A stretch of 9,919 bases of DNA, taken from the NCBI GenBank assembly GCA_937900065.1, contig CALCDS010000258.1:1-9919 (forward strand), written 5' to 3'. Below the pieces are notes generated by a model that did no database searches, was not told where the DNA came from, and saw only the letters and a list, made by a program, of their open reading frames with translations. The position numbers and the translations under genes were made by a program. Source of the DNA: an uncultured Clostridiaceae bacterium. Its GTDB lineage: Bacteria; Bacillota; Clostridia; Clostridiales; Oxobacteraceae. Each line of letters begins with the position of its first letter. Position 1 is the stretch's first letter. Below, in pieces: positions 1 through 6,004 of the stretch.

Positions 1-5
1 TTTAT

Positions 6-55
6 CATCTCCATAATGCAGTGTTTGCAAACTAGCTTATGGAGTATGCTTTTTT
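6..55 (+). terminator. Candidate rho-independent terminator of an upstream gene
   Basis: CTCCATAA (9-16) pairs with TTATGGAG (37-44). The stem extends by three more pairs (6-8 with 46-48) across a bulged T at 45. The apical region holds a small GTTTGCAAAC palindrome, and a run of six T follows at 50-55. It would end a + strand unit that lies outside the window. The stem is fairly AT-rich, so the call is moderate. Confidence 0.5.
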
Positions 56-70
56 GCACGACTTATATAG

Positions 71-99
71 TTGATTATCTCGCATTTGAATGATAAAAT
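71..99 (+). promoter_or_regulatory. Sigma-A-type promoter of the tRNA-Thr gene
   Basis: The -35 box is TTGATT (71-76), followed by a 17-bp spacer and a -10 box TAAAAT (94-99). TGA immediately before it (91-93) makes an extended -10. The predicted transcription start is near 106, about 18 nt before the mature tRNA. An imperfect inverted repeat (CACGACT 57-63, AGTCGTG 105-111) flanks the promoter; its meaning is unknown. Confidence 0.7.
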
Positions 100-123
100 A
101 ATATAGTCGTGTGATAATTTTGT

Positions 124-199
124 GCTGGGATAGCTCAGTTGGTAGAGCAATTGATTCGTAATCAATAGGTCGAGGGTTCGAGTCCCTTCCCCAGCTCCA
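124..199 (+). tRNA. tRNA-Thr, anticodon CGT
   Basis: A complete 76-nt cloverleaf can be drawn: acceptor 124-130 with 189-195, D-stem GCTC/GAGC (133-136, 145-148), anticodon stem ATTGA/TCAAT (150-154, 162-166), and T-arm 172-188 with loop TTCGAGT. The anticodon loop is TTCGTAA, placing CGT at 157-159, which reads the threonine codon ACG. The CCA end is encoded (197-199). The last acceptor pair (130 with 189) is an A-C mismatch, and the first T-stem pair is G-T. All conserved core bases (T8, A9, D-loop GG, T33, TTC) are present, so the gene looks functional. It is flanked by its own promoter and terminator and is not cotranscribed with the importer. Confidence 0.97.
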
Positions 200-210
200 A
201 TTACTGCAAG

Positions 211-274
211 GTGCCAGCCGCCCTGCGGACTATAAGTTATAGACTTATGATCCGCGGGGCGGCTGGCACTTTTT
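211..274 (+). terminator. Very long rho-independent terminator after tRNA-Thr
   Basis: Positions 211-229 pair with 251-269 in a 19-bp stem (one T-G wobble at 224/256), starting GTGCCAGCCGCCC and ending in its complement. After a C/A mismatch (230/250) the arm continues for about seven more pairs (231-237 with 243-249), closing on a 5-nt loop. Five T residues follow (270-274). It lies only 11 nt after the CCA end, so it ends the tRNA transcript and insulates the downstream operon. Confidence 0.95.
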
Positions 275-279
275 AGTTG

Positions 280-316
280 GTTAATATTTTATAACGAATA
301 GTTAATATTTTATAAC
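280..316 (+). repeat. Tandem 16-bp direct repeat, 21-bp period; probable activator binding site
   Basis: GTTAATATTTTATAAC occurs exactly at 280-295 and again at 301-316, separated by GAATA. The 21-bp period puts both copies on the same helix face two turns apart, which is the classic arrangement for AraC-family half-sites. The downstream copy abuts the -35 region of the proposed importer promoter. The AraC-type regulator encoded at 8310-9902 is the natural candidate to bind here (inference). Each copy also has GTTA/TAAC ends, so it could instead be two dyads for another regulator. Confidence 0.7.
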
Positions 317-344
317 ACCCAAGTCTAAAAAATGAAACTATACT
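316..344 (+). promoter_or_regulatory. Probable activator-dependent promoter of the ABC importer operon
   Basis: TATACT (339-344) is a good -10 match. Seventeen bases upstream, 316-321 (CACCCA region) does not resemble TTGACA, as expected for a promoter that needs an activator touching -35, and the direct repeat ends exactly there. The start would be near 351, giving a leader of about 90 nt. TATAAC hexamers inside the repeats (290-295, 311-316) are alternative -10 boxes, so the assignment is tentative. I recognise no riboswitch in the leader. Confidence 0.4.
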
Positions 345-427
345 GAAAAGTGAGAAATCGAGAGCAGCCACACGTCATCAAGAGAAATGGTTTCGAGGAA
401 TTTTGAAAAGTGTCCCATTAAGTAATG

Positions 428-436
428 AAGGGGGGA
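428..436 (+). promoter_or_regulatory. Ribosome binding site that sets the start of the importer ATPase
   Basis: AAGGGGGGA lies 6 nt before the ATG at 443. An in-frame ATG at 425 overlaps this site and has no site of its own, so 443 is preferred. Confidence 0.85.
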
Positions 437-442
437 TTTAAA

Positions 443-1954
443 ATGTCGGAATATCTGAGATTTGAAAAAATAAGCATGGAGTTTCCAGGCGTTAAAGCTC
501 TTGAAGATATAAGTTTTGGAGTGAATAAAGGAGAGATCGTTGCTTTCCTTGGAGAAAATGGTGCCGGCAAATCGACTTTGCTGAAGATACTTAATGGCGA
601 CTATCATCAAACAAGCGGGGAAATTTTCATTGATGATAAAGAGGTAGAGTTCAACAGCCCGAACGAAGCCATTAAAGCAGGCATTAGTGTCATATATCAG
701 GAGAGGCAGCTCGCACCTTATTTGTCTGTCGCCGAGAACATTTTCATGGGTAATCCGCCGGTAAAGGGCGGATTCATAGATTTCAAGGATTTAAATAAGA
801 AGGCAAAAGTGATTATTGATGAGTTTGACCTGCCGATTGAGCCGGATGAACAGGTAAGAAACATATCTGTAGCCTATCAGCAGATGGTGGAGATAATGAA
901 AGCGTATAACAGAAAATCAAGGATCATTTGTTTTGATGAGCCGACTGCATCATTGACTGATTCTGAAATCAAAATTCTGTTTAAAATCATTAAAAAGCTT
1001 AAAGACGAAGGAAAAGTAGTCATATATGTCTCTCATAGGATAAACGAAATTTTTGAATTGACCGACAGAGTAGTCGTGCTTAAAGATGGAAAGCTTATGG
1101 ATATAAAGAATACAGGGGAAACAAATGCAAAAGAATTGATCAAGCTTATGGTCGGGCGTGATCTCGGGGATGTATTTGATTCGCTTTCCAGAAATGAAAA
1201 AATCGGCCCAACGGTCCTGGAGCTGAAGGGAGTCAATACAAAATACCTTGAGGATATCAATTTTCAGATCCATGCAGGAGAAGTTGTAGGATTAGCCGGA
1301 CTTGTAGGGGCCGGCAGGACTGAGATTGCACGTGTGATTTTTGGAATAGATCCTATCAAATCAGGGAGCATGGTACTGGATGGAAAACCATATGTTCCTA
1401 AATCTCCCCGGCAGGCAATGAACCGCGGCGTTGCGCTTTGCCCCGAGGATAGAAAGATGGAAGGACTTGCACTCATAAGATCAGTGCGGGAGAACACTTC
1501 TCTTGCAATACTCGGCAGTTTATGTAAAGCCGGCTTTGTTGATTCTAAAAGAGAATTTAGCTTTACAAAGAAAGCGATCAAAAATTTCAACATTAAAACT
1601 CCGCATATGGAACAAGAGGTAATTAATCTTTCAGGAGGCAATCAGCAGAAGGTAATCCTTGCCCGCTGGATGTCCATGAATCCTAAACTTATTATACTGG
1701 ACGAGCCTACCAAGGGAATTGATGTCGGGGCAAAATCAGAAATTTACGATATGATTTGTGAGGTTGCAAAGCAGGGGGTGGCGGTCATTATGATTTCATC
1801 CGAGCTCCCCGAAATCATAGGAATTTCAGACAGGATACTCGTACTTAAAGACGGCAGAATCAAAGCAAATATTTTGCGCAAAGAAGCAACTGAACAAAAC
1901 ATTTTGAGCTTTGCTATGATCGATGACCACAAGAGCGCTGAGGAGGGAGTATAA
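443..1954 (+). CDS. Sugar ABC importer ATP-binding protein (AraG/RbsA/MglA type)
   Basis: A 503-residue cytoplasmic protein with two fused nucleotide-binding domains, the normal size for monosaccharide importers of this class. It powers uptake by the permease encoded next. Domain 1 has Walker A GENGAGKST (37-45), a degenerate signature ISVAYQQMVE (141-150), Walker B with D165/E166, and His198 in the switch loop. Domain 2 has the family's usual degenerate P-loop GLVGAGRTE (286-294, Arg for Lys), a canonical LSGGNQQ signature (396-402), and Walker B with D420/E421; its switch histidine is replaced by SSE (452-454). As in RbsA and MglA, one site is expected to be weak. Segments such as MVGRDLGDVF, LCPEDRKMEG and GIDVGAKSEIYD resemble E. 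coli AraG by eye. It overlaps the permease start by 1 nt (TAATG). The exact sugar cannot be fixed from the ATPase. Confidence 0.97.
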   Translation: MSEYLRFEKISMEFPGVKALEDISFGVNKGEIVAFLGENGAGKSTLLKILNGDYHQTSGEIFIDDKEVEFNSPNEAIKAGISVIYQERQLAPYLSVAENIFMGNPPVKGGFIDFKDLNKKAKVIIDEFDLPIEPDEQVRNISVAYQQMVEIMKAYNRKSRIICFDEPTASLTDSEIKILFKIIKKLKDEGKVVIYVSHRINEIFELTDRVVVLKDGKLMDIKNTGETNAKELIKLMVGRDLGDVFDSLSRNEKIGPTVLELKGVNTKYLEDINFQIHAGEVVGLAGLVGAGRTEIARVIFGIDPIKSGSMVLDGKPYVPKSPRQAMNRGVALCPEDRKMEGLALIRSVRENTSLAILGSLCKAGFVDSKREFSFTKKAIKNFNIKTPHMEQEVINLSGGNQQKVILARWMSMNPKLIILDEPTKGIDVGAKSEIYDMICEVAKQGVAVIMISSELPEIIGISDRILVLKDGRIKANILRKEATEQNILSFAMIDDHKSAEEGV

Positions 1955-2949
1955 TGCCAACTGAAACAGTTGAGAAGAAAGATTCAAAGTTTAATTTAGA
2001 TATAAAAAAAATAATGAAGTCAGGCAACATCGGATTGATAATTGCCATTTTTGCAATCGTATTAGTGTTTTCCATTTTGAATACAAACTATTTTACCAGT
2101 CGAAATCTAATCAATATTTTAACATCTGCTTCGCTTACAGGACTTATTTGCGTCGGTGAAAGTTTGCTGCTGATTGGCGGATACATGGACCTTTCACCGG
2201 GATCTACCGCAGCATTTGCGGGAGTAGCTGCAGCATTATTAATGAAGGCCGGGTATTCCGCCCCTATAACGGTTTTGATTGTAATTTTGGTTGGAGCATT
2301 AGTTGGGTGCTGCAATGCATTCTTTATTACACAGCTAAAAATCAATGCCTTTATTACAACACTTGCACTGCAGTCGATTTTGCGTGGATTTGCATTTATT
2401 ATTTCCAATGGCGAAGGAGTTCTTATCACAAATTCGGCTTTCCTTAAAATCGGTACGTTTAAGATATTCGGAGTTCCCTTTCTTACATTTCCAATATTCT
2501 TTATGCTGCTGATATTTATTGTCTTCGGCATTACGCTAAAGAAGACCAGATTCGGCAGGGAGATTTACGTTGTGGGCGGAAACCCGACTGCTGCAAGATT
2601 GTCGGGTATTTCACTAAAGAAGACAACCTATATATTGTTTATCATAATGGGCGTTCTGGCCGCAGTTGGAGGCATGATCCTTGTGGCACGTATGAATACG
2701 GGACAGCCTCAAGCCTGCAGCGGATTGGAATTTGACGGTATCACGGCAGCGATCCTTGGAGGAGTTGCACTGAGCGGCGGCATAGGTTCAATCTCCGGAG
2801 CATTTATAGGCCTGCTTATACTTCAGTGTTTTAACAATGGTTTGATCATGCTGAATGTTCAATCCTTCTGGCAGAATGTTGCAAAGGGCACTTTGCTCCT
2901 GCTTGCGTTATCCTTTGACTATCTGCGTTCAAGAAGACGTGTAAAGTAA
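1954..2949 (+). CDS. Sugar ABC importer permease (AraH/RbsC type)
   Basis: A 331-residue, strongly hydrophobic membrane protein of the branched-chain amino acid/ribose permease family (BPD_transp_2). It is expected to work as a homodimer forming the channel of the importer. Hydrophobic segments lie around residues 24-42, 55-78, 84-98, 104-124, 131-150, 174-195, 224-246, 261-290 and 310-323. The cytoplasmic coupling loop GREIYVVGGNPTAARLSGI (201-219) is the family's ATPase-contact motif, and ILGGVALSGGIGSISGAF (267-284) is the hallmark glycine-rich segment. KINAFITTLA and ARMNTGQP match AraH-type permeases by eye. The charged N-terminus (residues 1-23) is cytoplasmic. AGGAGGGAG (1941-1949) is the ribosome binding site, inside the end of the ATPase gene, and the 1-nt TAATG overlap implies coupled translation. 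Confidence 0.97.
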   Translation: MPTETVEKKDSKFNLDIKKIMKSGNIGLIIAIFAIVLVFSILNTNYFTSRNLINILTSASLTGLICVGESLLLIGGYMDLSPGSTAAFAGVAAALLMKAGYSAPITVLIVILVGALVGCCNAFFITQLKINAFITTLALQSILRGFAFIISNGEGVLITNSAFLKIGTFKIFGVPFLTFPIFFMLLIFIVFGITLKKTRFGREIYVVGGNPTAARLSGISLKKTTYILFIIMGVLAAVGGMILVARMNTGQPQACSGLEFDGITAAILGGVALSGGIGSISGAFIGLLILQCFNNGLIMLNVQSFWQNVAKGTLLLLALSFDYLRSRRRVK

Positions 2950-2958
2950 GTGCTTCCA

Positions 2959-2976
2959 ATCAGTTAAAAAACTGAT
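2959..2976 (+). other. Small intercistronic hairpin before the binding-protein gene
   Basis: ATCAGTT (2959-2965) and AACTGAT (2970-2976) form a 7-bp stem with an AAAA loop in the 59-nt gap between permease and binding-protein genes. There is no T-run, so it is not a terminator. It could mark mRNA processing or 5' protection that lets the binding protein be made in excess, but this is only suggested by position. Confidence 0.35.
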
Positions 2977-3008
2977 AAAATATCAATAATTTCAAGGAGG
3001 AGTTTTTT

Positions 3009-4043
3009 ATGAAAAAGGTATTAGCGCTTCTAATGTCACTAGTTATCACAGTTGTGGCGCTCTCCGGATGTGGGACCGCAAAAGATGCATCTGATTCTAA
3101 ATCAAATGCAGGATCTGCAAAAGAATCTCCTAAGAAAGACATTGTCCTTGCAGGCATTTATAAGGCCGGCGACCAGCAGTGGTTTATTGGTGAAGGAGCT
3201 GCTGCAAAAGACAAGGCGATTAAGATGGGCGCAAAGGATTTCATGTTTATCGATGCCAAGATGAATCCCGACACATATTTGCAAGCGCTCGACAATGCAA
3301 TCGCTCAAGGTGTCAGCGGTATACTTGTTTGCGTGCCGGATCAGAAACTTTCCGCAGTTACTATGGAAAAAGCAAAGGCGGCAAATATTCCCGTTATAGC
3401 TGTTGATGATCCGCTTATGGATAAGGATGGAAAGTTCATTGCTCCTTATGTGGGAATAGACGCACTCGCAATTGGAAAAGCTTGCGGCGATTGGGCAGCA
3501 AAATATGCAAAGGACAACAACATGACTGGAGAAGATGTCGGCGTACTTCTGCTTACAGCAGACCAGATTTCAAGCTGCGTACCAAGGACCGAGGGACAAA
3601 AGGAAAGATGGCTTGCTGCCTTCCCGGATTGGCCGGCAGACAGGATATTCAGAGCAGATTATAATGGACCGCAGGAAAAAGCATTTGATGTTTCTTCTGC
3701 TACATTTACAGCAAACCCCAAAATAAAAAAATGGGTTGTAATGGCTATCAATGATGAAGGCGCGGCAGGTGCAACCCGTGCACTTGAGCAAGCAGGCCTT
3801 GACAAAGATGCGGTTGTAATCGGCATTGGAGGTTACCTTGCAAAATTGGAATTTGCAAAATCTGAAGGCTCTGCTTTTAAGGCTACTGCGTTTATAAACT
3901 ATGTTGATATAGGTGAATATTCAGCAGAGAATATGATGAATTACCTTGTAAATGGTACCGAGATTCCTGCTGACCGCAGAACTCCTGCAGTAATGATCAC
4001 AAAAGAAAACTACAAGGAGATAATGAAAGACCAGGCCAATTAG
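3009..4043 (+). CDS. Sugar ABC importer substrate-binding lipoprotein (AraF-like)
   Basis: A 344-residue binding protein of the periplasmic-binding-protein type 1 fold, anchored outside the membrane by lipid. The signal peptide MKKVLALLMSLVITVVALSG ends in a lipobox LSGC with Cys21, followed by a Ser/Ala/Lys linker to about residue 43. It resembles E. coli L-arabinose-binding protein by eye, notably around residues 104-142 (CVPDQKL, IAVDDPL) and 236-275 (NPKIKKW, AIND, IGIG). Against the known AraF pocket, recalled and aligned by eye, K52, C108, D133, D134, R193 and N248 appear kept, while positions equal to AraF Glu14, Met204 and Asn232 look changed to Q56, I247 and Y276. A pentose or related sugar is likely, but not certainly L-arabinose. 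The ribosome binding site is AAGGAGGAG (2994-3002). Last of the three importer genes, although many homologous operons put it first. Confidence 0.96.
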   Translation: MKKVLALLMSLVITVVALSGCGTAKDASDSKSNAGSAKESPKKDIVLAGIYKAGDQQWFIGEGAAAKDKAIKMGAKDFMFIDAKMNPDTYLQALDNAIAQGVSGILVCVPDQKLSAVTMEKAKAANIPVIAVDDPLMDKDGKFIAPYVGIDALAIGKACGDWAAKYAKDNNMTGEDVGVLLLTADQISSCVPRTEGQKERWLAAFPDWPADRIFRADYNGPQEKAFDVSSATFTANPKIKKWVVMAINDEGAAGATRALEQAGLDKDAVVIGIGGYLAKLEFAKSEGSAFKATAFINYVDIGEYSAENMMNYLVNGTEIPADRRTPAVMITKENYKEIMKDQAN

Positions 4044-4054
4044 AACATCTAAAA

Positions 4055-4090
4055 GCAATACCTATATCGATTATTCGATATAGGTATTGC
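4055..4090 (+). other. Perfect 16-bp hairpin at the 3' end of the importer operon
   Basis: GCAATACCTATATCGA (4055-4070) and its exact complement (4075-4090) enclose a TTAT loop, 11 nt after the binding-protein stop codon. On the + strand it is followed by GGTAAAG, not a T-run, so it is a poor intrinsic terminator but a good 3'-end stabiliser. On the - strand it is followed by TTTT, although nothing convergent is seen. Partial read-through into the kinase gene is therefore possible. Confidence 0.7.
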
Positions 4091-4112
4091 GGTAAAGAAA
4101 GCCATTTCCTGG

Positions 4113-4143
4113 ATATGACATTATATATGTTATAATGTCATAT
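4113..4143 (+). promoter_or_regulatory. Extended -10 promoter of the kinase operon inside a 31-bp dyad
   Basis: ATATGACATTATA (4113-4125) and its exact complement (4131-4143) flank TATGT, a 13-bp perfect inverted repeat. The right arm carries a consensus TATAAT (4131-4136) preceded by TG and one base (4128-4130), a perfect extended -10; no good -35 is seen near 4108-4113. Transcription would start near 4143, only about 14 nt before the kinase ATG. The dyad fits a repressor operator covering the promoter, or an RNA hairpin when reached by read-through. Confidence 0.6.
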
Positions 4144-4150
4144 GGGGTGG
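4144..4150 (+). promoter_or_regulatory. Ribosome binding site that sets the start of the sensor kinase
   Basis: GGGGTGG is 6 nt before the ATG at 4157. The in-frame ATG at 4142 lies upstream of it, inside the dyad and at the predicted transcription start, so it is unlikely to be used. Confidence 0.75.
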
Positions 4151-4156
4151 AATCGT

Positions 4157-5956
4157 ATGCAGCAGAAAAATTGCATGAGCAAGATCATTAGATCTTTTAG
4201 AGACAGCAGTATTAAGACAAAAATCGCCTGGTGCTTTGTAACATCTCTTCTGGCAACCGTTCTGTTTATTTTGATATGCGTAACGATGGTGTTTACAAGG
4301 AGTTTCATGACACAAAAAAATGATTTGCTCCTTGTAAAGATGTCGGTAATAGCTGGAAATGTCGAAGATAAAGTTGATTATATACAGAATTTTGCACTTA
4401 GAGTAAAGAATGATAGTGAAATCAATTATGATTTAAAATTCCGTGACGACAATTTAGCAATCAGTGAGCGTCTTTCAAAGCTATCTTCCGGGATAAACGG
4501 AGTTCGTTCGGTTTTTATTGTTGATAAGAACAATCGCATTTTAAACAATTTTTACGAGCAGTACAAGAACCTGATATTGAGTCAGATTATCCAGCCCTTT
4601 AGCACAAGGCATAGAGAAAATATATTTTCTTCTCCCAATAATTTTCCTGGAAAAACAAATAATGATTACATGAATAATTACTATATTACATATACGCGGC
4701 AGATTCGTGAAAACGATACGCATAAAAACAATGGGTATTTAGTGATGTCGGTTTCTCGTGATTTTTTATTTTCAGGATTGAAACCTCTTGTTGAGGAATT
4801 CTATAACCATGCCTATATTGTATCAAAGGATGGAAAAATCATATATCATGTTGGTGATTCAAATGCTGAAATAGATAAAAATATCGTAAAGCTGTCCGGA
4901 TATTCGTATTTGGACCATGAAAGAACTATGATAGGCAGCAATACTTATTTTAAAGTACCTTTAAGCAATTATCCGGATTGGAGCATCATAGGTGTTGTAT
5001 CCGAACGCAATTTAAGAAGGGGTTTGTACAACATATTGATAACTATCGTATTAGTGGGTTTTGCCATAGTCATACCTTCCATTATTGCGGTAAACCGTTT
5101 ATCCAGAAAAATCACCGAACCGATATTAAATTTAAACCATGCGATGCAAAGCTTTCAAAATGGAGAAGTAACCCAAAAAATAAAGCCTACGGCAAATGAC
5201 GAAGTTGGACATCTTGTTGAAGGATTCAATTCAATGATGGATGAGATTGCTGCTTTTATCAAGGAAATCGAGGATAAGCAGGAAGATAAGAAAAAAGCTG
5301 AAATCGCTGCTTTGAAATTTCAGCTTGAACTTCTTCAAAGCCAGATAAATCCTCATTTTCTTTATAATACCTTAAATACAGTCTCTTTTCTTGCCATGAA
5401 AAATAGGACAAGCGAGATAAGAGATCTAATACAATCCTTAAATATGCTGCTTAGAGCTACAATAACAAATTTAAACCAATTTATCACGATTAAAGATGAA
5501 ATCGAGTTTCTAAAAGCTTATGTGCGGATCCAGAATTATCGCTATGAGAACATTATAGATCTTTCATTTAATGTGGACAGTGAAGCTTTGGAATACCTGA
5601 TACCAAAGCTTATTCTCCAGCCTATTGTTGAAAATGCTCTTTTGCATGGCATATTTCCAAAGGAAGAAAATTCAGGACATATAATGGTGACCATTACTTG
5701 CTTTGGAAGCGGTATTGATATTGCAGTTGCAGATGACGGTGTGGGTATGGATTTTAAAACAATACAGCAGATAAGGAAAAATATGAGATCCAGTGGCTTT
5801 AATAATATAGGAATCAGCAATGTCAATGACCGGCTGCAGTTATATTACGGCAAGGCGTCAAAATTGACCATAGAATCTGTTCAAGGAGTAGGCACGGTCG
5901 TAACGATGCAGATTCCAAAACACCTTTTGGAAGAAGATTTGTTTGGGAAACAGTAA
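4157..5956 (+). CDS. YesM-type sensor histidine kinase
   Basis: A 599-residue membrane kinase (from the ATG at 4157) that senses an extracellular signal and should phosphorylate the regulator encoded at 8310. A first membrane segment lies at about 22-45, an extracellular sensor of about 240 residues follows (looks dCache-like), then a second membrane segment at about 290-315. After that come a HAMP linker (about 315-370, ITEPILNLN to VEGFNSMMDEI) and a short coiled region. The His_kinase core of this family has SQINPHFLYNTLN with His400 as phosphoacceptor. The HATPase_c domain shows the N box QPIVENALLHG (N493), the G1 box DDGVGM (526-531) and NIGISNVNDRL. Such kinases usually sit beside their AraC-type regulator and often control carbohydrate uptake. 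Here two URO-D-like genes lie between the pair. The next gene begins 48 nt after the stop. Confidence 0.96.
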   Translation: MQQKNCMSKIIRSFRDSSIKTKIAWCFVTSLLATVLFILICVTMVFTRSFMTQKNDLLLVKMSVIAGNVEDKVDYIQNFALRVKNDSEINYDLKFRDDNLAISERLSKLSSGINGVRSVFIVDKNNRILNNFYEQYKNLILSQIIQPFSTRHRENIFSSPNNFPGKTNNDYMNNYYITYTRQIRENDTHKNNGYLVMSVSRDFLFSGLKPLVEEFYNHAYIVSKDGKIIYHVGDSNAEIDKNIVKLSGYSYLDHERTMIGSNTYFKVPLSNYPDWSIIGVVSERNLRRGLYNILITIVLVGFAIVIPSIIAVNRLSRKITEPILNLNHAMQSFQNGEVTQKIKPTANDEVGHLVEGFNSMMDEIAAFIKEIEDKQEDKKKAEIAALKFQLELLQSQINPHFLYNTLNTVSFLAMKNRTSEIRDLIQSLNMLLRATITNLNQFITIKDEIEFLKAYVRIQNYRYENIIDLSFNVDSEALEYLIPKLILQPIVENALLHGIFPKEENSGHIMVTITCFGSGIDIAVADDGVGMDFKTIQQIRKNMRSSGFNNIGISNVNDRLQLYYGKASKLTIESVQGVGTVVTMQIPKHLLEEDLFGKQ

Positions 5957-5990
5957 ATGAGTGCTGGTAAGTATGGTTTAGTTCATTATG

Positions 5991-5996
5991 AAAGGA
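5991..5996 (+). promoter_or_regulatory. Ribosome binding site that sets the start of the first URO-D-like gene
   Basis: AAAGGA is 8 nt before the ATG at 6005. The in-frame ATG at 5957 directly follows the kinase stop with no clear site and would add 16 residues not typical of the family. Confidence 0.65.
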
Positions 5997-6004
5997 TAAT
6001 ACAT

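Noticed and set aside
344..412. The 9-mer TGAAAAGTG occurs twice in the importer leader (344-352 and 404-412).
   Set aside because: A short, A-rich word 60 bp apart with no paired structure; chance is a sufficient explanation in this AT-rich leader.
345..442. A cobalamin or other riboswitch in the leader, prompted by GCAGCCAC near 364-371 and the methyltransferase-like genes.
   Set aside because: The leader is under 100 nt, shows no conserved B12-box context and no strong multi-stem fold; no known riboswitch pattern is recognised.
276..442. A catabolite-responsive element (cre) near the importer promoter.
   Set aside because: No stretch matches the TGNNARCGNWWWCA-type consensus; the closest, around 351-366, has the wrong spacing.
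425..442. Upstream ATG at 425 as the start of the importer ATPase.
   Set aside because: It overlaps the obvious ribosome binding site (428-436), which is ideally spaced for the ATG at 443, and the extra residues are not part of the family's start.
200..442. A genomic island inserted at the tRNA-Thr 3' end.
   Set aside because: No integrase, no repeated copy of the tRNA 3' end elsewhere in the window and no change in base composition; the operon begins after an intact tRNA terminator.
3052..3791. Several 60-73-codon open frames overlapping the binding-protein gene on both strands.
   Set aside because: They lie wholly inside a well-supported gene, have no ribosome binding sites or recognisable domains, and are out-of-frame shadows.
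5957..6004. ATG at 5957 as the start of the first URO-D-like gene, directly after the kinase stop.
   Set aside because: It lacks a convincing ribosome binding site, and the typical family N-terminus begins at the ATG at 6005, which has AAAGGA upstream. It remains a possible minor start.
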